Shown here: one piece after another, positions 5,816 through 13,872 of the stretch
How the letters are laid out: each line of letters starts with the position of its first letter
Position numbering within the stretch: the first letter of the stretch is position 1
Assembly: GCA_964390795.1 (NCBI GenBank)
Contig: CAYMLQ010000123.1
Span: forward strand, 1 to 13,872
Length of the DNA stretch: 13,872 bases
Origin: CAYMLQ01 sp964390795
GTDB taxonomy: Bacteria > Verrucomicrobiota > Kiritimatiellia > RFP12 > UBA1067
Direction of reading: 5' to 3'
Notes under the pieces: generated by a model
Seen by the model: only the letters and a program-made list of their open reading frames with translations
What the model was told of the DNA's origin: nothing
Databases searched by the model: none
Translations under genes and position numbers: made by a program

Positions 5816-5843
5816 AGTATAGCACAATGTTTCCGACTGTCAA
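5816..5843 (-). promoter_or_regulatory. Sigma-70-like promoter of the middle operon
   Basis: On the minus strand, TTGACA (5838-5843, perfect) and TATACT (5816-5821, 5/6) are separated by 16 nt. Transcription should begin near 5809, leaving a leader of about 36 nt before the 164-aa gene. It is the best promoter in the window. Confidence 0.75.
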
Positions 5844-5959
5844 CGGTCATAATTCTAATCGTTGTAATTTTTCTTTCTTCTCAGCATATTACGAACGCGC
5901 TAACACCCCAAGGTCAGCAGGAGTCGGTTTCGGTTCGCGTTTGATAGGGCTATGCCAAA

Positions 5960-5988
5960 GTGACACCACAATATATAGTAGGTATCAC
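5960..5988. repeat. Imperfect inverted repeat around an AT-rich core
   Basis: GTGACACC (5960-5967) and GGTATCAC (5981-5988) match as inverted copies at 7 of 8 positions around a 13-nt AT-rich centre. It may be a protein-binding or strand-opening site. Confidence 0.4.
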
Positions 5989-6127
5989 TCTGAATTGATG
6001 ATGATAGGAGGTAAAAGTCTGTTACTAGATGAGTTAAAGAAATCCAGATTAAAAATTAATCGCGATCCTAAATAGAATTCATATGGTGATAGGTACGTAC
6101 GGATCGCTATAGCGCCTCAAAGCCAGA

Positions 6128-6153
6128 ACTGTCGAACTTGAGCGTTCGACAGT
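6128..6153. repeat. Perfect 10-bp inverted repeat with 6-nt loop
   Basis: ACTGTCGAAC (6128-6137) and GTTCGACAGT (6144-6153) are exact inverted copies around TTGAGC. No U-tract follows on either strand. Its centre, GAACTTGAGCGTTC, closely resembles the palindrome GAACTTGACGTTC at 2140-2152. Confidence 0.7.
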
Positions 6154-6332
6154 CCATGGTAACGCTCCTAGAGACACCTTTTGGATAGCCCCCGGTGCTG
6201 TCACCGAGTTCTCGGGGCGTGCCTCGACATCGATCATGAGCTGCTTCGCAAGCTGCTGCATGACCTCGAGTGTATTTTACCGTGGGATCTTTTTCTAAAA
6301 CTAAGGCTTTAACCGGTGCTTCCGCTCAGCAT

Positions 6333-9296
6333 TCACGATACATCCGCGCTGTCGTTCAGGCCCAATCCGCGCAGCGCCGTTTTCACTTCTTCTGCCTGCC
6401 GGGGAGTTGCGCCGCCCGCTGGGGCGGATTGAATGCTCACCACGACTTTCAGCCCTCCAATCGTCAGCAACTTGGAGAGCACCTTAGTGTAGAAGTTCAT
6501 CCACTTCTGTGGCGGGACTTCACCCGACCACCGCAAGGCCTTTTCGCCGGGTGCGCCGCCTGCAACCACAGGCACCGCAACCGCAGCCTTTTTCACGACG
6601 GACACGCCCGCGCTTCCCGTAAATCCGCCAACCGAGGCATGGACCAGAAAATTCCCCTCGTCATCGGCGCACTGATAAACCCCGTCACCGCCGACGCTCC
6701 CGCCTGTGGCGCTCCACGCAACGGCACCGCAGGCAAAGTCCTTTCCAAACTGGTCGAACCCCTTGACGATGAACGTCTGCTTCTGCCCCGGTCTCAACAG
6801 GACCGACTCGGGCATCACGACGACCTTGGCCAATACAGGCGGCTTGATGTGCCGTTCGGCGTCCTCACTCTTGATGACATAGAAGTCATCCGACATTTCA
6901 ATGTCGCCCTCTGACAGGCCCCGCTTGTATACGAAGGGCTCGTAGCCGCCACCCGGCCCCTTGGCAACATACGCCATCTGCCCTTCGGCCACCCCTCGAA
7001 CGATAGCGCCTTTAATGACCTCGCTACCCAGCAGTCGCGGGAATTGTGGCGAAGAGAAAAAGGCGTCCCGAACATCCTTGATGCTCCACTCCGGCTTTGC
7101 GGGGGGCCAGTTGGTGACCAGGAATCGGGGGCTGACGGCTTTCACGATTTCATCATTCTGGCGCAGAACCGAAATCACCAACTTCGTCAGCGACTCCGCC
7201 GCACTGGACGTCACAAGTCCCAAATCCACCGTCTTCAAGGTGTTGTCTTTCGCCAGCAGCATCACCTTGTTGTAACTCCGCCACACGCTTTCCTTCAAGT
7301 CCCGCCGAGAACGCTTGATGTTGTCCGCCAGCAGCCGTTGCTGGTTGTCATCGAGTTGGCCGGGCTTGATCTCAGCGTCAATCGCTTCCCATGCCAGCAG
7401 TTTACGCGCCTCTTCGCGCATCACATCCGCGCTGTCTGGCACAATCCAGATCAACGCGCTTTTGAACGCGCGCATCGTGGTTCCGTATTCCTTGGTCATC
7501 GCCAGCATGTTGGCTCCGAAACCGGGATCGTCATGCAGGCAATGATTCGGCGCAACGACCACCATCGTGACAACCGCCCGGTTGGGGATCTGCCCGGACA
7601 CCTCCGCGAAGAAGACCCGCTCCACACCTTCGACCGCGCCAAAAATCCCTTCCGTTTCTTCACGTACCAACTGCTCTACGTCCTCATCCTTCACGCTCGC
7701 GCGTCGGTCGGCATAGCGCTTGTTCAGGTTTTCCTTCAGGCTGAAATAGTAACTGTTGCGGTCTAAGGTCAGGTAGTAACACCGGTCAACAAGGCCATCC
7801 AACGCGGTCTCCACATTGCCGACATCAACACCCGGCCCCCCGACAGCCAAACGCAGTTCCGGCACCGTCGCGCATTGGCGACTCTTCCCTTGCCCCCCGT
7901 TGGACTCAAAAAAGACCGCTGTGGCTGTTCTCCGATAGACCTGCGCTTTGCGCAGTGTCTCCTCGGCCTCGCCGTCGAGAAGCAGGGCGTGCGATTCCTT
8001 CTTCCCCGCAATGTCGGTTGTCACCGCCCCTTCGAGACGGTCTTGTCCCAATTGCTCAAAGACCGCAGTTCGGAATTGCGAATCTTCCAGCGGTGCCGAA
8101 CCCAACGTGATCAGCAGATCATTTTGCGCGCCCTTGAAACCCGTCTGATAAACGTGTGACACCCACAATGCGAGCAGACGCAAAACGCCGCGCGTCTGTT
8201 GGAACCGCGGCAGTTCCCGCCATTTCCGCTCGAACACCGATATCACCATCGGATGGAAGGGGTAGGTCGCCTGAAACGCTTCAGCCGCATGATCGGTGAA
8301 CCAGTTCGGCACCTGGTTGCGGTGGTCCTGCACCCAATCCGCATACTCGCGGCACGCTTCCATCGCTTCCTGACTTAACAACACACGCCCGTCCGCCGAA
8401 ATGGCCCGCGTATCCCACTCGAACAGACGGCGACGGATGATTTCCGACATCTCATTTTCGGACGACATGATCACCGGCTTGCCTTTCCGGTCCAACATCT
8501 TCTTCAGCCGTGTGTAGTCCGCCTCATCCTCCGCCGTCATCTCCATCTCGGAAGCCGGTATGGAGATCACCGCGACCACGCCGTTCATGCCGGTGATCTC
8601 TTCCGACAGATTCATCAGAAAACGGTACAGCTCACCCGCGCGCGTGGTCTTGCGTTCGCCGCAGATGTAGTTCATCACCTCATCGATCAGCAGCAGTGAC
8701 GGCCCGTCCTTCGGCATCATCGCCCGGATGTCTGCGCCCGACGGAGCGATCCCTTGTTCGTCATACTCCTTGATCGCCGCATAGGAAGTCTCTCCGCCCA
8801 ACTGCCAGGCCAACTCTCCCCAGGGCGTTTTGCGGTGGGGCGTCCCGTCTTCGCCGCCCGCGCCTTTCAGCAACGAGAATCGGGTCCCCACAAAAATGCC
8901 CGTGTGCGCATTGGGGATGCCGCTCAGCCCGGCTTTCTGCAGGATGCTCGACACGCCGGCGAAATCCTTCGCCGCCGCTCCAGCCTTGGCCAGATGAAAG
9001 AGCAACGCCAGCGCATGGGTTTTGCCGCCGCCGAATTGCGTTGTCATGTTGAACACCGCCGACGCCTCTGTGTTGACACCGCTCAACCGCCGCTGCACCT
9101 CGGCCGTCACCGCCAGCAGGTTCTTCGTCAGGAATGTGCGCTGGAAGAAACGCACCGGGTCCTGATAGTCGGCATGCGCCTGCCCCTCGCGGATGTGATC
9201 CAGGTGCACCGCGAACTCCGAAGCGTCCAAAGGCCGCCCCTCGCGCAGGTCTTCCCTGGGCGTCACCACCTTGTACCACGGTTTTGGCTTCGACAT
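6333..9296 (-). CDS. DUF499 family ATPase
   Basis: A 987-aa protein. ATG at 9294-9296 (MSKPKPWYKVVTPREDLREG) is chosen over the 9323 start because GAAGGAG lies 9 nt upstream. The opening and the 'TTQFGGGKTH' P-loop (85-94) are diagnostic of DUF499; the Walker B is 'LLLIDEV' (201-207). A large helical region follows. Residues about 820-900 look like a bacterial Ig-like domain ('PESVLLRPGQKQTF', 'AVAWSATGGSV', 'SVGGFTGSAGVSVV'). The end (about 919-987) contains 'GEVPPQKWMNFYTKVLSKLL', a typical DUF499 terminus. DUF499 proteins are cytoplasmic P-loop ATPases paired with DUF1156 methyltransferases in anti-phage clusters; the mechanism is not known to me. It is the last gene of the operon, 48 bp after the methyltransferase. 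The chain is intact. Confidence 0.93.
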   Translation of the reverse strand: MSKPKPWYKVVTPREDLREGRPLDASEFAVHLDHIREGQAHADYQDPVRFFQRTFLTKNLLAVTAEVQRRLSGVNTEASAVFNMTTQFGGGKTHALALLFHLAKAGAAAKDFAGVSSILQKAGLSGIPNAHTGIFVGTRFSLLKGAGGEDGTPHRKTPWGELAWQLGGETSYAAIKEYDEQGIAPSGADIRAMMPKDGPSLLLIDEVMNYICGERKTTRAGELYRFLMNLSEEITGMNGVVAVISIPASEMEMTAEDEADYTRLKKMLDRKGKPVIMSSENEMSEIIRRRLFEWDTRAISADGRVLLSQEAMEACREYADWVQDHRNQVPNWFTDHAAEAFQATYPFHPMVISVFERKWRELPRFQQTRGVLRLLALWVSHVYQTGFKGAQNDLLITLGSAPLEDSQFRTAVFEQLGQDRLEGAVTTDIAGKKESHALLLDGEAEETLRKAQVYRRTATAVFFESNGGQGKSRQCATVPELRLAVGGPGVDVGNVETALDGLVDRCYYLTLDRNSYYFSLKENLNKRYADRRASVKDEDVEQLVREETEGIFGAVEGVERVFFAEVSGQIPNRAVVTMVVVAPNHCLHDDPGFGANMLAMTKEYGTTMRAFKSALIWIVPDSADVMREEARKLLAWEAIDAEIKPGQLDDNQQRLLADNIKRSRRDLKESVWRSYNKVMLLAKDNTLKTVDLGLVTSSAAESLTKLVISVLRQNDEIVKAVSPRFLVTNWPPAKPEWSIKDVRDAFFSSPQFPRLLGSEVIKGAIVRGVAEGQMAYVAKGPGGGYEPFVYKRGLSEGDIEMSDDFYVIKSEDAERHIKPPVLAKVVVMPESVLLRPGQKQTFIVKGFDQFGKDFACGAVAWSATGGSVGGDGVYQCADDEGNFLVHASVGGFTGSAGVSVVKKAAVAVPVVAGGAPGEKALRWSGEVPPQKWMNFYTKVLSKLLTIGGLKVVVSIQSAPAGGATPRQAEEVKTALRGLGLNDSADVS

Positions 9297-9344
9297 ATCA
9301 ACTGCTCCTTCAAGAAAATACAACTAAATGACGATAAGACACAA

Positions 9345-12300
9345 TCAGAACCCCAGCCCTTTCTTACGGGCCAAGACGCCGTCCACCCAGCGCTTTTCCT
9401 CGCTCGTCGCCGGGTACAGGGCCGAGAGCGCCTGAGCCAACGTCCAGAAATGCGCCTTGCCGCCCACGCCGTCGTCCACCAGAAACCGCTTCAACGCCTG
9501 CCCCCGGCTCGCGCCAAACAGGATCATGCTCTGATGGAGCTGGTCCAGCACCGTCTTCCCCACCGGCGGCCGTTCCAGTTCCGCCCGTTCCTGTTCGATC
9601 TCGCCATCGGTCGGCAGCGCCAACGCCTTGAACAGGTCTTCCTGTACCACGTCCTGCTGCTTCTTCCCGCGCTTCTTGGGCACCGCCACATCCTCACGTC
9701 CGAACAGGTGCCCGGCCCGCGCGCTCACCGCGAGCAGCGTCGCCGTCTCCCCGCCCACATCGACAAGATAGCTCAGGTTCTCCAGATGACACCCCAAGCC
9801 TTGCGCGATCTTCCGAGCAGCGTCGTACTCCAGCGGATACCCGCCCGGCGCCTTCTTTTTCTTCGCCGTGCCTCCTTCGGAATCTTCCGCCACATCCTCT
9901 TCAGTGGCCGCAAAGTTTTCGCCCGCCTCCGTCCGCAACGTCCACAGCCACATCGCCGTCAACCGGGCGTCTTCCTCAAAACCCGACGCATCCGCGCCGG
10001 CAAAGATCATGGCGAGCGCCTGACGCGCCACTTCCGCCCAGACCTGCTCCAGATACTCCCGCAGTTCCACCCGCTCGCCGCTCGCCTTTTCAACCGCCGA
10101 ATACCGAGAAAAGATTTCCAGCGCCGGTCCCAGACACGCGAAGATGGCGTCCGCGCCGACCACGCCTTCCGCCGACAGACGCGGCAGCCACACGGCGATC
10201 CGCTTCGGCAGTTCGGCCAGCACGTCGCGCCAGTCTCCGGTCGATTCGACCGCCTGCCCGTCCGCGCCCTCGCGCGGCCGGCAGATCAGATGCACCGACG
10301 ACGCCAACCGCGCCTGACCCTGCGCCGAAACCCGCGTCTCCATCTCCGTGTCAATCGGCCAGGAGGCCGTCACGATCCATCCCGCGTCGATCACGGCCTT
10401 GAGAATCGCTTCCCAACTGGCCGTGGTCTTGCTGGCGAAGACGATCGCCCCGAGCCCGTGCGGAGCGAGCACCCGCCGCGCCTCGGCAAACGCCCGGCAC
10501 AGCTCGCGCTCGTAAAAGGCGATGTCCTTCTTGCTGTCGCTCAGCTCATGCGGACGGTCCACCACGATTTCCTCGTCCTTCGGCACGACCGCCAGTTTGG
10601 CCAACTCCGGATCAGTCCCCGCCAGACACCGCCGCAGCCAGACATAGAAGAAATCCGACAGATACGCGTACGGCACCGCATCATAGTAAGGGGGATCAGT
10701 GAAGAAGAAATCAGCCGAATCGTCTGGCAACAACTGCGCCGTCGCTGAACACCGCTCGACGTGTCCTTCGGAAACCGTCGGCATAGTTGTAACGCTGATA
10801 GAATAAGCCGTGCGTTCGACCATGCTTGTCCAAGATCCACTTGAATCCGACACCGAGACGGATTCTGCGAAATCCCAGACCATGGGAATCGCCTGTCGCG
10901 CCAACATATGTACCGGGCATTCCGCATCCGGCTTCCAACCGCAGAGCGAGTTCGCCAAATCCGCCTGCTTACTGAGCGAAAATGCCAAGGCAGTGCGCAC
11001 AGCGAGCGCCAATTCGGGCGACTCTGTTTTCGCAATGTGATCACTCTCTTCGACGATTAGCCGTCGAAACGTAGTCAACGCAACCAGTTGGCGACTGGTG
11101 AAGAGATCGCCCCAGCACATCATGCCGTAAAGAGGAACACTGATGCGGCGCAACTCATTGAACGAGATTTTTTCGTCCGGCACCACGGAAATCCCATCCA
11201 CCGACTGCTCGCGCAACCGCGCCGCTTCGCGCCGTGCTTCGACCAACACATTCTCATCATTCGCGGTGGCCAACCGGTAACCGCGACCGCCTCTTCCCGG
11301 ATGCAAGGTGGCAACTGCAAGCAACCGGGCATCATCGGACCCGCCCCGCCGGGCCTTGAACTGAAGCCGAATACGCACGACAGGCGTTGTGTGTCCCGAA
11401 ATGGGGCATGTAGCAGAACCGCGCTGCACTGTTGCCGCCGGCAGATCCGCTTCGCTCTTTGGCTGGAATATCTCTAACAACGGCCGGCGCACCTTGCGCG
11501 TGATGCCGTCCGCATACGTCAATGTGACGACCTCAGACAGCACCTGCCCCTGCTGGTCGCGACGCCACCGCAGGGCGAGAGAGCGTCCTTTCTTATTGGC
11601 CAGCCAGAATCCGCGCACGAGGGGGATTTCGACGGGGATGCCGTCGCCGAAGGTGTCCGGCCCTTCCGAAAGCACGGTTCGCGCCCAGATGTACCCGATG
11701 GGGGTGGAGCCGTCCGCGTCATGCGGGTAGTATTTGGCCAGTTCCGCAGCGGCCCGGCTCTTGATCTTCTCGCCAACTTCCCGCACCGCGTCCGCCAGCC
11801 GCAACCCGTATCGGGGAATCTGCTCCAAAACCATGCGGTTGAGCAACACCGCGACCGGGTTGAGGTCCGAGGCGTACGAATCGCCCCCCAACCGTAACGC
11901 CTCCAGCGGGATCGAGCCGCCGCCTGCGAACGGGTCGAAAATCCGGGGATGGCTGCCCGGCGCTCCGCCGAGCGCCTCGTGCGCGGCCTGCACCAGCGCC
12001 CGCGCGCAGGCCAGATAGTCGGACTGTTGCGAACGCTCCCAGTCGGCCAGATCAGCCAGGAAGGCCAGCAGCGCCGCCCGCAGCAAGACCATGTCCTTGG
12101 CCAGCGTCTTTTTCCCGCCCTCGCGGATCGTGCGGAACAGCACCGCATGGTCAGCGCTGTAAAGACCAACCTGGTCCCGCGCCCAGGCGAACATCAGCTC
12201 CGTCGCGCGTGTGCGAAACATCACCGGGCAATTATCGTCGGCAGGGTCAGGCCACAGCGACGAGCAGATCACCGCCCGGCAAGCCGCCAGCGGCCGCCGT

Positions 12301-12422
12301 GCCCACCACATGTGCAGGGTTTTGAAATGCCCGTGCCGCACCGTGTTTTCCCGGCGCGCGTGCGCTGAGATCAGCCGGATCGGCAGATCGACTTCAATAA
12401 GACGTTTGGGATAAATCGTCAT
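9345..12422 (-). CDS. DUF1156 adenine-specific DNA methyltransferase
   Basis: A 1025-aa protein starting MTIYPKRLIEVDLPIRLISA, the classic DUF1156 opening, with 'HMWWARRPL' at 37-45. SAM-binding motif I is 'DPFAGGGS' (163-170), and the amino-MTase motif IV is 'TDPPYYDAVPYAYLSDFF' (575 onward). DPPY is the catalytic signature of N6-adenine (or N4-cytosine) methyltransferases. The region between them (about 320-450) contains 'GSATCPISGHTTPV', where the family usually has a Cys-x-x-Cys knuckle; the second cysteine is serine here. The C-terminal 450 residues are helical. Its ATG overlaps the ATPase stop by 4 bp (ATGA), so translation is coupled. It probably marks host DNA so that the partner ATPases act on unmodified invaders; that role is inferred. 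Confidence 0.95.
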   Translation of the reverse strand: MTIYPKRLIEVDLPIRLISAHARRENTVRHGHFKTLHMWWARRPLAACRAVICSSLWPDPADDNCPVMFRTRATELMFAWARDQVGLYSADHAVLFRTIREGGKKTLAKDMVLLRAALLAFLADLADWERSQQSDYLACARALVQAAHEALGGAPGSHPRIFDPFAGGGSIPLEALRLGGDSYASDLNPVAVLLNRMVLEQIPRYGLRLADAVREVGEKIKSRAAAELAKYYPHDADGSTPIGYIWARTVLSEGPDTFGDGIPVEIPLVRGFWLANKKGRSLALRWRRDQQGQVLSEVVTLTYADGITRKVRRPLLEIFQPKSEADLPAATVQRGSATCPISGHTTPVVRIRLQFKARRGGSDDARLLAVATLHPGRGGRGYRLATANDENVLVEARREAARLREQSVDGISVVPDEKISFNELRRISVPLYGMMCWGDLFTSRQLVALTTFRRLIVEESDHIAKTESPELALAVRTALAFSLSKQADLANSLCGWKPDAECPVHMLARQAIPMVWDFAESVSVSDSSGSWTSMVERTAYSISVTTMPTVSEGHVERCSATAQLLPDDSADFFFTDPPYYDAVPYAYLSDFFYVWLRRCLAGTDPELAKLAVVPKDEEIVVDRPHELSDSKKDIAFYERELCRAFAEARRVLAPHGLGAIVFASKTTASWEAILKAVIDAGWIVTASWPIDTEMETRVSAQGQARLASSVHLICRPREGADGQAVESTGDWRDVLAELPKRIAVWLPRLSAEGVVGADAIFACLGPALEIFSRYSAVEKASGERVELREYLEQVWAEVARQALAMIFAGADASGFEEDARLTAMWLWTLRTEAGENFAATEEDVAEDSEGGTAKKKKAPGGYPLEYDAARKIAQGLGCHLENLSYLVDVGGETATLLAVSARAGHLFGREDVAVPKKRGKKQQDVVQEDLFKALALPTDGEIEQERAELERPPVGKTVLDQLHQSMILFGASRGQALKRFLVDDGVGGKAHFWTLAQALSALYPATSEEKRWVDGVLARKKGLGF

Positions 12423-13872
12423 GGAATAGAAGCCTTAATCTGAGACACCAAACTAATGCGATCGCTTTCGCTGATGTCGGCCAAATATGCATGCGCAGAA
12501 AGTGGGAGTAACTCAGCGCGTTTTAGAGCCGTCTGAGTGCAGAGGATGTCGAACCACATGTGATGGTTGAGGTTCCTGTTCGTAATGTCGATAGCGTCCC
12601 AGTCCACACCAAACTCCTTACGAAAAAAGGTACGAACCGAAGAAGATTCGAAAATCTCCTTTTCGGGGGGGCGCGTCCCGAAAAGGCGGAACATCTGGAT
12701 TTTCTTGTCGTCCCCGAAGTCACCATCACGCACTGCGCAAACTGGAATCTTCTGATCTTTGAAGACAGCCATCATCTTCTGAATCTGGCCCGCATCCCCA
12801 CCAATGACCAGACGTACCGTCTTGTGAAAATCATCGTCGTGTTTCCGCAACAGAGCGTTGACAATGGCCTCTGCAACATCGTCTTCAACCACAACATAGA
12901 TCGAAGGAAAGGCAAGTCCGTCCATCATACTGATCGCTTGCCGCACACCCACACCAGGAATTGGAGTCACACCAGTATCTTCGCGCTTCAGGAAGATTCG
13001 AGACCGTTGAGGCAGGGTCAACATGATGTACTCACTGTGCGTGGTCATAAGAATCTGGAGTTTGCGACGCTTCGAGGCCTCTACAAAATACTTTCCAAGT
13101 TCATATTGAGCACACGGGTGAAGAGCGGTCTCGGGCTCCTCGATGAGCACCAGACTCTTTTCCGGCGCAGACTCGATTCGAGTGACAAGCGCGTAAAGCC
13201 GGGCTTCTCCGGAACCCATATTGGCTTCCGAATATTCAAGCCCGTTCGGTCGCTGCGCCGTGATAACCTGCGTGTGCTGCCGGGCATAACGTTTGCGCAT
13301 GTCGTGCTGGTGTGCTGAATCGTACTTGCACAAGAGAATCGTTGACACATGCTCAATTACCTTGTCGGTCAATCGAGACTTCTTGCGAGAAGTGAATGCC
13401 GTGTCTGACATCAAGTTCTTAAAAACTTGATCCCGTTCGACATGAGGAAGGTAAAATCCCGTGCCGAGGAAAGTGACAGGACGCTGCGGCTGCCGGTCAT
13501 ACCCAGACCACGAAGAGCCTGAGCGTGATAGTGTCAGGTTCCGATCCGGTGTTCTGCCGCCGGAGGCAAAAGGCGCAGCATATGTGAAATCAACGCATGC
13601 GTCATCTCGAAAGGGTTTCGTGTCCAGCGAACCGGCAAGAATGAAAGTGGAAACGTAATATCGAGACCCCGCAGGAGCTTGATAAGCAGAAGCTGCAAGG
13701 TGGAGAACGGTCGATTTACCTGAGCCGTTAACCCCACAAAAGGCAGTTACAGGGCTCTCGATATTCACCACTGTGCTCACATGGCTGCGAAAGCCCTTTA
13801 TGTGCATCCGCACTAAAGCATCGCCATAGGACTCGTAGCGACTTCCAGTATCAAAGGTCGCCTGAAGCTCTT
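12419..13872 (-). CDS. OLD-like ABC-type ATPase with TOPRIM-like C-terminus, partial at 5' end
   Basis: The frame is open to the right window edge. A GTG at 13813 would give 464 aa but has no ribosome-binding site, so the true start probably lies outside; residues below count from that GTG. Walker A is 'GVNGSGKST' (27-35), a signature-like 'MGSGEARLYAL' lies near 199-209, Walker B is 'LVLIEEPETALHP' (221-233), and the switch His is in 'TTHSEY' (257-262). This is an SMC/ABC-type AAA_15/AAA_21 ATPase. The C-terminal part has 'YVVVEDDVAEA' (306-316) and 'VRDGDFGDD' (361-369), matching the acidic motifs of TOPRIM nuclease domains, as in OLD family nucleases. It is the first visible gene of the operon. 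Nuclease activity is inference. Confidence 0.9.
   Translation of the reverse strand, partial: ELQATFDTGSRYESYGDALVRMHIKGFRSHVSTVVNIESPVTAFCGVNGSGKSTVLHLAASAYQAPAGSRYYVSTFILAGSLDTKPFRDDACVDFTYAAPFASGGRTPDRNLTLSRSGSSWSGYDRQPQRPVTFLGTGFYLPHVERDQVFKNLMSDTAFTSRKKSRLTDKVIEHVSTILLCKYDSAHQHDMRKRYARQHTQVITAQRPNGLEYSEANMGSGEARLYALVTRIESAPEKSLVLIEEPETALHPCAQYELGKYFVEASKRRKLQILMTTHSEYIMLTLPQRSRIFLKREDTGVTPIPGVGVRQAISMMDGLAFPSIYVVVEDDVAEAIVNALLRKHDDDFHKTVRLVIGGDAGQIQKMMAVFKDQKIPVCAVRDGDFGDDKKIQMFRLFGTRPPEKEIFESSSVRTFFRKEFGVDWDAIDITNRNLNHHMWFDILCTQTALKRAELLPLSAHAYLADISESDRISLVSQIKASIP

Larger units (their letters stand above)
5774..6332. other. Intergenic junction of about 560 bp, no convincing gene
   Basis: The segment from about 5844 to 6110 is visibly richer in A/T than both flanks. 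It contains the leftward promoter (5816-5843), an imperfect inverted repeat around an AT core (5960-5988), an isolated AGGAGGT (near 6007) with no well-spaced ATG, GTACGTAC and CGCTATAGCG palindromes (near 6092-6116) and the 10-bp inverted repeat at 6128-6153. No tRNA, clear terminator for the DUF499 gene, or insertion sequence was recognised. Confidence 0.7.

Noticed and set aside
5806..6075. Plus-strand 89-codon frame in the junction
   Set aside because: Its start lies inside the leftward promoter, no ribosome-binding site precedes it, and the translation resembles no family.
6270..6914. Plus-strand frame opposite the end of the DUF499 gene
   Set aside because: A shadow of the DUF499 C-terminal coding sequence.
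8754..10748. Long plus-strand frame of 664 codons
   Set aside because: It is antisense to the DUF499 and DUF1156 genes; the translation is rich in Arg/His/Pro/Leu, as expected from the reverse strand of GC-rich coding DNA.
12560..13318. Plus-strand 252-codon frame
   Set aside because: Antisense to the OLD-like ATPase, whose Walker and TOPRIM-like motifs prove the minus frame.
1..13872. CRISPR array, tRNA, rRNA or insertion sequence
   Set aside because: No regularly spaced repeats, no tRNA-like cloverleaf and no transposase or terminal inverted repeats were recognised by eye.

Overview
The window reads as accessory DNA from a GC-rich bacterium. All ten supportable complete genes and both partial genes lie on the minus strand, so transcription runs from high to low coordinates. 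The phage-type small genes on the left and a DUF499/DUF1156 cluster on the right suggest a prophage, plasmid or genomic island carrying defence cargo. The host cannot be fixed from sequence alone. The style of the small replication genes reminded me of uncultured Verrucomicrobiota/Kiritimatiellota-type material, but that is only an impression.

Right module (about 6333-13872): a tightly packed three-gene operon. It holds an OLD-like ABC-type ATPase with a TOPRIM-like C-terminal part (open at the right window edge), a DUF1156 adenine-specific DNA methyltransferase whose ATG overlaps the ATPase stop by 4 bp, and a DUF499 ATPase 48 bp further on. DUF1156 and DUF499 proteins are recurrent partners in anti-phage clusters. 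Here the pair is coupled to an OLD/TOPRIM ATPase, and no helicase or classical restriction nuclease is seen within the window.

Junction (5774-6332): about 560 bp without a convincing gene. Part is AT-rich. It carries a perfect 10-bp inverted repeat, a second imperfect inverted repeat around an AT-rich core, and a strong sigma-70-like promoter (TTGACA-16-TATACT) that fires leftward.

Middle module (2168-5773): a 164-aa protein of unknown function, a DUF2188 protein, an intrinsic terminator, then two overlapping large genes of unknown function (418 and 467 aa) that look like a conserved pair, ended by an intrinsic terminator. Between the first two genes, on the opposite strand, lie a promoter-like sequence and a very good intrinsic terminator, which together could define a small RNA of about 78 nt.

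Left module (1-1987): small phage/plasmid-type genes: a 44-aa protein, an excisionase-like helix-turn-helix protein, two small membrane proteins, an SSB-like protein with an acidic tail, and the start of a probable PD-(D/E)XK exonuclease. Hairpins lie just upstream of several of these genes, and a GAAC/GTTC-based repeat recurs in two spacers. A working model is a mobile element whose recombination genes sit next to an unknown gene pair and a DNA-modification-based defence operon.
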